NCBI GenBank assembly: GCA_030849805.1
Contig: JASANZ010002273.1
Span: 62,001 to 126,000, forward strand
Length of the DNA stretch: 64,000 bases
Reading direction: 5' to 3'
Source: Sergeia podlipaevii
Lineage: Eukaryota; Euglenozoa; Kinetoplastea; Trypanosomatida; Trypanosomatidae
Shown here one piece after another: positions 59,574 to 64,000 of this stretch. Position numbers and translations under genes: made by a program. The notes beneath the pieces are model-generated. The model was not told where the DNA came from. It searched no databases and was given only the letters and a program-made list of their open reading frames with translations. How positions within the stretch are numbered: the stretch's first letter is position 1; each line of letters begins with the position of its first letter.

Positions 59574-61124
59574 ATGTCTTTCAGTGGAGGTGATGAACTC
59601 TCTGGGCGACTACTGGTAGACGTGCGTTCAAGCGAGGGTGAGGGCCAGCAGTTGGAAGTTGACTTTTCCTTCACCCCAGACACGCACACGTTTTCTGTGT
59701 TGGAGGACCTGGCGGAGGCACTGAGAGATATCAACGTGACTACGGTAGTACCCCTCAACAGAGCCGCCTTGGCGATAGACGCTTCACCTTTAACAGTGCA
59801 TACAGCAGAAGGATCTATGACGCAGCGACCATCTAGTGAGCAGTGCATCATTACCGGGAGGACACGCTTTTCTGATGTGGGGAAAGTGGTAGACTTTTAT
59901 AAGCAGCCGAGGGACGATGCTGCACATGTAATGACGTTTAGGGTAGTTGAGGCGGAGCTGCCACCCACAGAGTCACATGAACCGTATGTTTCGTCCTCGT
60001 CTGGAGGTGCAGGGCCAGACTCACCTTTGCTATGTGACAGTTCAGGAAGAAAGGCCACGACAGCGGATGCTTCGAGTCACAGTGCTTCAAGTCCTCCTAT
60101 CATGCCAACCTCTACGCTTCCTACTACCTCTCATACAGTTCATGTTGATCCTCTTCATAGTACTCACAGCGAAGAGATCGAGGCGTGCGTTCTGGAAAAA
60201 ATAGAAGCCACAGAGGCTGACTCGGTGAAGTTTGAGACGGCAACCGCAGAGCTGCAGCGCTTTTATGCAGAGGCAGCGGCATGGCATGTGCATTCTCGTC
60301 GCAAGCTATCAGAGGAGATTGAGCAGTTAGAGGTGAAGGTGGACATGAGGCGCCACTTTGTGAGTGATCAAGTCGCGCTGGAGCACCACTTGCAGACGCT
60401 GAAGGATGAAATTACCGAGCTGCGCGTGCAGCAATCGCGTTTGCTGCGACTTATCAAAGAGGAGGATGATGCCAGTGGGGGTGCTTTGCAGACAAGTAAC
60501 GCTGCTACAACTCCCGTTGTCACATGCTCACCTGCGGCGGCAGATAATAGCATGAAGAAGGTGCGGGGGACTGTGATGACCAGTGGTGCGAAGCAACCTC
60601 CTCTGTCGGTGTCACACAACAAAACAAGCGGCATTCAGGTCGTTAGTACTAGGGCCACAAGCCCGTTGCCGAGACTCCCGCATCGCGACCCCAGTGAGAG
60701 AAGCACGAGCACACGCTCCTTTCGCCTTCCGTCTCTCCCGCAGCACGCGACTGAAGAGCTGCCAATGACGCAGCAGCAGGGAAGGAACACGACAACACCT
60801 TCAGGTATCGGTGATAAGGAGCAAGGGCAATTCTCCACGCAATTTATGATGGGTGGCGAGACACACGCGAGCACTGCCAGTAGTTTTGTGGAAGACGAGG
60901 ATGAGGTGGAGCTGCGGCACGTGGCTGCGGAACTCAACGTTCACATGAGCTCTGGCCGCGTAGACTCACGCACACGCGCGAGACTTCTGCAGCAGGTGCG
61001 GGGACTGCGGATGAGGATTGAAACTAAGGCAGCAGGCACAATGCCAGGACCTTATTATCGTGGTGAGTTGGGAGGACGTCGCATTCCTCTACAAGCACCT
61101 GCTACTTCTCACAATCTGAAGTAA
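59574..61124 (+). CDS. Unrecognised protein with central coiled coil
   Basis: A 516-residue protein. Residues 1-130 seem folded, with alternating strands (GRLLVDVRSS, LEVDFSFTPDTHTF, TTVVPLNRAALAI, HVMTFRVVEAEL). A Ser/Thr-rich linker follows. Residues about 205-300 form a convincing coiled coil (EEIEACVLEKIEATEA through LRLIKEEDD). The rest is disordered, with Arg/Ser-rich patches, an acidic DEDEVELRHVAAELN segment and a short helix (ARLLQQVRGLRMRIE). The upstream frame begins at TTG and reads through a T tract and the CA repeat, so ATG 59574 is the start. Cytoskeletal association is possible from the coiled coil only; I do not recognise it. Confidence 0.75.
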   Translation: MSFSGGDELSGRLLVDVRSSEGEGQQLEVDFSFTPDTHTFSVLEDLAEALRDINVTTVVPLNRAALAIDASPLTVHTAEGSMTQRPSSEQCIITGRTRFSDVGKVVDFYKQPRDDAAHVMTFRVVEAELPPTESHEPYVSSSSGGAGPDSPLLCDSSGRKATTADASSHSASSPPIMPTSTLPTTSHTVHVDPLHSTHSEEIEACVLEKIEATEADSVKFETATAELQRFYAEAAAWHVHSRRKLSEEIEQLEVKVDMRRHFVSDQVALEHHLQTLKDEITELRVQQSRLLRLIKEEDDASGGALQTSNAATTPVVTCSPAAADNSMKKVRGTVMTSGAKQPPLSVSHNKTSGIQVVSTRATSPLPRLPHRDPSERSTSTRSFRLPSLPQHATEELPMTQQQGRNTTTPSGIGDKEQGQFSTQFMMGGETHASTASSFVEDEDEVELRHVAAELNVHMSSGRVDSRTRARLLQQVRGLRMRIETKAAGTMPGPYYRGELGGRRIPLQAPATSHNLK

Positions 61125-61677
61125 TGCCAATCCTCTCATTACTGCATTCACTTAGATGGGGTGGAGGTTGAGGGCACACATACACTCACACACACACACA
61201 CACACACATGCTTGCACGTCATTTTAGATTTTTTTTTTCCCCCTTCACTGTACACTACATTGCCTGCTCTAACAGAGAACATGAATAATAACTTGGTGCT
61301 GACAGTTATAATGGTCATGCACTCCATCTAGCACACATTTATGGGCATCTGAGATAACGATATGTTTCTTTTTTTTTTTTTCTCTTTTCTTTTCTTTACG
61401 TGTTCGCTAGTAAGCATTAGGACCGCATTTTTCAAGACACTCATTAACTATCATTATTATTATTATTTTTCTTTGCGGATCTGTGTCCCTCCTCCTCCTC
61501 CTCCTCCTCCCCCCCAGGTACATTTTTTTTGATAGTACTTTTGCGTCATAAAGATACTACACTAAGTGCTTGCTTTATGCAAAGTGAACGCTAGGAAGGC
61601 TAAAAAAGCGCATATCAATAACAACAAATCGTCCCCAGGTTTTGATTTAAAGAAAAGAGAGAAAAGACGAACAGAAG
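61125..61677. other. Intergenic region
   Basis: No gene. CA repeat (61183-61208), T runs, and a CTC repeat plus C run (61487-61515) ending in AG (61516-61517), the best acceptor. A five-codon upstream ORF (61577-61594) lies in the resulting 5'UTR, inside a copy of the GCTTTATGCAAAG motif. Using AG 61637-61638 would remove it. Confidence 0.55.
61577..61594 (+). promoter_or_regulatory. Short upstream ORF (five codons) in a hairpin-like motif
   Basis: ATG CAA AGT GAA CGC TAG, the only ATG between the acceptor at 61516-61517 and the main ATG at 61678. The ATG sits in the loop of the imperfect inverted repeat CTTT-ATGC-AAAG. Confidence 0.35.
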
Positions 61678-62940
61678 ATGTTTGCCTTTAGGAGACATTG
61701 CGGTGCCTCTCCCACGGAGCCACTGGCACAGCATCCACACAGTGATGCTCCTGCCACCCCACCGATTGCATCACCATCGGATAGCTGGTCGTGGCTCGGA
61801 ATTCAGTCGCCAAACTCTCTACTCAGCGCACAAGATGCCGTTGCAACGAGAGGCGACAACCGACTTCTCTTGCCAGCGGTGGAGGTGACCAGTCTTCACA
61901 GTTCTCCCTCTGGTGACACCGTAATGACTTTCGACTGGCTTGCGGATTGGTCCATGCTCTCTGCACCCGGAGAGACCCCTGCGTCGCAGCAGACGCAGCA
62001 GCGAGATAAAGGAAATCTTGGAACAAAGAGGCCCGTCGTTCTTAATTCTATGGACTCTATCCCTTCCGCCACCAGCTTTGAAGAGATTCTTCTTGCGTCT
62101 GGCTTGTTGTCACGCTCCCCCTCACGGAAACCACCACACCCGCTGAAACTGGCCAAGCAGAAGCTGAATGATGCCGAGGACGAAGGTGCATCATCCTGTC
62201 CGCTTGAGGCTGCTCTCGCAGCACCGCTGACGGCTACTTCTTCCTCCTCCTCTCCTGTTGACTCGAGCGGTGCGACTGCAACCGCAGGACGTTTTTCATG
62301 CCATGATGCCCATAAAGAAGCTCGTGAGGGCAGGTGTGAGTTTCAAAGGGAGACCGTGTTGCTAGAGTGGCTTAGCGCTGGCCACGTGATGAAGTCGGGG
62401 ATGCGTCTCGCAGTGGGCGTGCCATCCTTGTGGGTGTCTCGCACTATGTTGTCCTTGATGTACAGTGCAGGTGGAGGGTCTTCGTGTGGGTGCGCGTGCG
62501 CCTGTGGTGGGGGAGCACGAGCATACGTTGAGTGCCCTAAAGACGCCAGCGAGTTGAACTCACAGGTGGCTGGTCCTTCGCCCGCTATTGCGTCTGCGCA
62601 GCAAGGCAACATCTCGGCCAAGTCAGTGCTGGCGCGATGCGTGCAGCATATGTGGGCTGCGGTGTGCGAGGATGTGCTCCATCATTGGTATCCGCAGCTG
62701 CTGCTTGTGATGGGCGATCGCTCGAAGAGCGCGAAACTTCGTCGCCAGCGTCACCGACGTCAACGTGTGAGAGCAAGTGCAGTTTCGTCTGCTTCTCGTG
62801 GGGATGACGGCGCTCATGACGGCTCTTCTGCCTTCATTACCGCCCAACGTGCAGAAGGATGGGCTGTGATGGGACCAATCGAAATTCTCACTGATGCGGT
62901 GGCTCATGCGGTGGAAACTGCCTTGATATGTCTCTTGTGA
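61678..62940 (+). CDS. Unrecognised protein
   Basis: A 420-residue protein. The first 200 residues are Ser/Pro/Ala-rich with short hydrophobic motifs (DSWSWLGIQSPN, MTFDWLADWSML, SATSFEEILLASGLL). From about 220 it looks more ordered: ETVLLEWLSAGHVMKSGMRLAVGVPSLW is cited in part. A cysteine/glycine patch follows (CGCACACGGG, about 267-276), then a helix (VQHMWAAVCEDVLHHWYPQLLLVMGD) and a strongly basic stretch (KLRRQRHRRQRVRAS, about 358-372) that could bind RNA or act as a nuclear signal. No family recognised. Codon composition matches the other genes and the ATG follows a good acceptor. Confidence 0.7.
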   Translation: MFAFRRHCGASPTEPLAQHPHSDAPATPPIASPSDSWSWLGIQSPNSLLSAQDAVATRGDNRLLLPAVEVTSLHSSPSGDTVMTFDWLADWSMLSAPGETPASQQTQQRDKGNLGTKRPVVLNSMDSIPSATSFEEILLASGLLSRSPSRKPPHPLKLAKQKLNDAEDEGASSCPLEAALAAPLTATSSSSSPVDSSGATATAGRFSCHDAHKEAREGRCEFQRETVLLEWLSAGHVMKSGMRLAVGVPSLWVSRTMLSLMYSAGGGSSCGCACACGGGARAYVECPKDASELNSQVAGPSPAIASAQQGNISAKSVLARCVQHMWAAVCEDVLHHWYPQLLLVMGDRSKSAKLRRQRHRRQRVRASAVSSASRGDDGAHDGSSAFITAQRAEGWAVMGPIEILTDAVAHAVETALICLL

Positions 62941-64000
62941 GAAAGGGAGAGTACAGGAATCCAGGATACGTATATATATTAAAGGAAGTAAGGTCAACTA
63001 AAGTAGAACAAGGCATCGCATAAAACGCGAGAAAGAAGAATGCTTGAAAAGAGTTGTGTTATGTACGGAGTTCATCATTGCATTGTACACGGAAGGGCAC
63101 TTCCTCTTCTATTTATATACTGTACTTTGAATATATATATATTTCTCTCCTAGGTGTTCCAAAAATATATATAAAAAAAAAGTATAGAGAGAGTCATTGC
63201 CGCCGAGCGGTCACGCAGGTATACACGCTAGTGTGACCATTCTATACATACATGGATATGCTGCGCTACATACCTCCTATTGAATACCTCCCGTCTAGTC
63301 ACAAATGCATACAAAACAGAGAACAACAACAAAAAACAGCAATAGTAATAGTAATAAAAAAAAAGTAGTGCTCAATGGTTGGTAGTACTATCATGAATGC
63401 AATGTGCTGTAGTGTGTGCATGATAGATCTATTTTTTTTTTTTTTGCGTACGTGCAGTTATTTAAACGCCACCTTTTCTTCTTTGTTAAAATGCGAAAGA
63501 AAAAAGGAAAATAATCTGGCGGTGATACACACACACACACATTACTCAAATTGAAAAAATGTGAAAGTACTTTAAGCAAGCGAGCAGATATGGATCACTT
63601 ACAAAAAGTATTGAACGAGGAGGAGACTCAATGTTGCGCAGGCGTTCTCGTGTTTTTTTTTTTTTTGTTGTTGCTATTATAGTGTTCTGTGTATAGTAAA
63701 TTTGAGTTTTATCCATCTTGTTTTTTTTGTGCAGCTTCCTTGCTTTACTTGAGTATATATATATATTCTTTTATTGTTATTTTTTATATCCTCTACTGTT
63801 ATTATTATTATTATTATTGATCTGTTTCTATTTCAACTATATATTTACTTTCTCATATTTATTTTTGTTGTTACATCCCTTTGCTGTTTCTCTGTCGATG
63901 AATGCATTCACACTTTTACCCTTTTCTGTTACCATACATTTTCTATTTACGTGTGCTTCTGCTTCATAAATATTTCATGTGATAGCGGTCTTCTATGTTG
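62941..64000. other. Terminal intergenic stretch
   Basis: No gene seen to the window end. AT-rich with TA repeats, A and T runs, a CA repeat (63525-63540) and ATT repeats (63801-63819). Short frames are Phe/Leu/Tyr strings typical of the intergenic DNA elsewhere in this window. Confidence 0.55.

Noticed and set aside
1..64000. tRNA, rRNA, CRISPR, insertion sequence, bacterial promoter or operator
   Set aside because: No B-box or cloverleaf, no regularly spaced repeats, no transposase motifs; the gene organisation is kinetoplastid.
1..64000. A single novel multi-gene pathway or defence-like system
   Set aside because: Neighbouring genes belong to unrelated processes, as is usual in kinetoplastid polycistronic units; only a loose cytoskeletal theme is visible.

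Overview
The window reads as nuclear DNA of a trypanosomatid (Kinetoplastea), most likely from the Leishmania-like side of the family or a related monoxenous genus. I see sixteen intact protein genes and one amastin pseudogene, all on the + strand, none with an intron. They are separated by 0.5-3 kb of AT-rich, T-tract and microsatellite-rich sequence. Most genes are preceded by a polypyrimidine run and an AG, the layout expected for spliced-leader trans-splicing of one polycistronic unit. Two lineage clues are an amastin relic and a UDP-sugar pyrophosphorylase, an enzyme known from Leishmania and Trypanosoma cruzi but missing from T. brucei. Species is not decidable by eye. No strand switch, tRNA, rRNA, transposon or CRISPR array was found.

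Layout, left to right: a GT60-type N-acetylglucosaminyltransferase (539-2731); an amastin pseudogene (3800-4339); a Gly/Gln/Asn-rich protein ending in a kinesin-like domain with no P-loop (6059-8728); three tandem alpha/beta hydrolases (11751-13304, 14339-15529, 16836-19241); a PLAC8-like cysteine-rich protein (20298-21896); a divergent kinesin with a C-terminal motor (23897-25849); a family C19 deubiquitinase (27524-31444); a steroid 5-alpha-reductase-like membrane enzyme (31972-33294); an ARM-repeat/calpain-III kinesin resembling trypanosome KIN-E (34482-38432); a small probable mitochondrial protein (40377-40745); an NSUN2/Trm4-type m5C methyltransferase (41952-45356); a CEP164-like WW/coiled-coil protein (46363-50418); an XRN-type 5'-3' exoribonuclease with two membrane segments and a RanBP2 zinc finger (51072-54254); UDP-sugar pyrophosphorylase (54899-56893); and three unrecognised proteins (57694-59052, 59574-61124, 61678-62940).

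The genes do not form one pathway, as is normal for kinetoplastid gene clusters. A loose theme is the microtubule/flagellar cytoskeleton: one canonical kinesin, two degenerate kinesin-fold proteins and a basal-body transition-fibre protein homologue. Most worth following up are the P-loop-less pseudokinesin with ten [L/F]-x-R-x-x-S sites, the XRN with a membrane anchor and zinc finger, the divergent hydrolase triplet, and several genes where the nearest splice-acceptor AG after a pyrimidine tract lies inside the reading frame. I found no clear novel multi-gene system.
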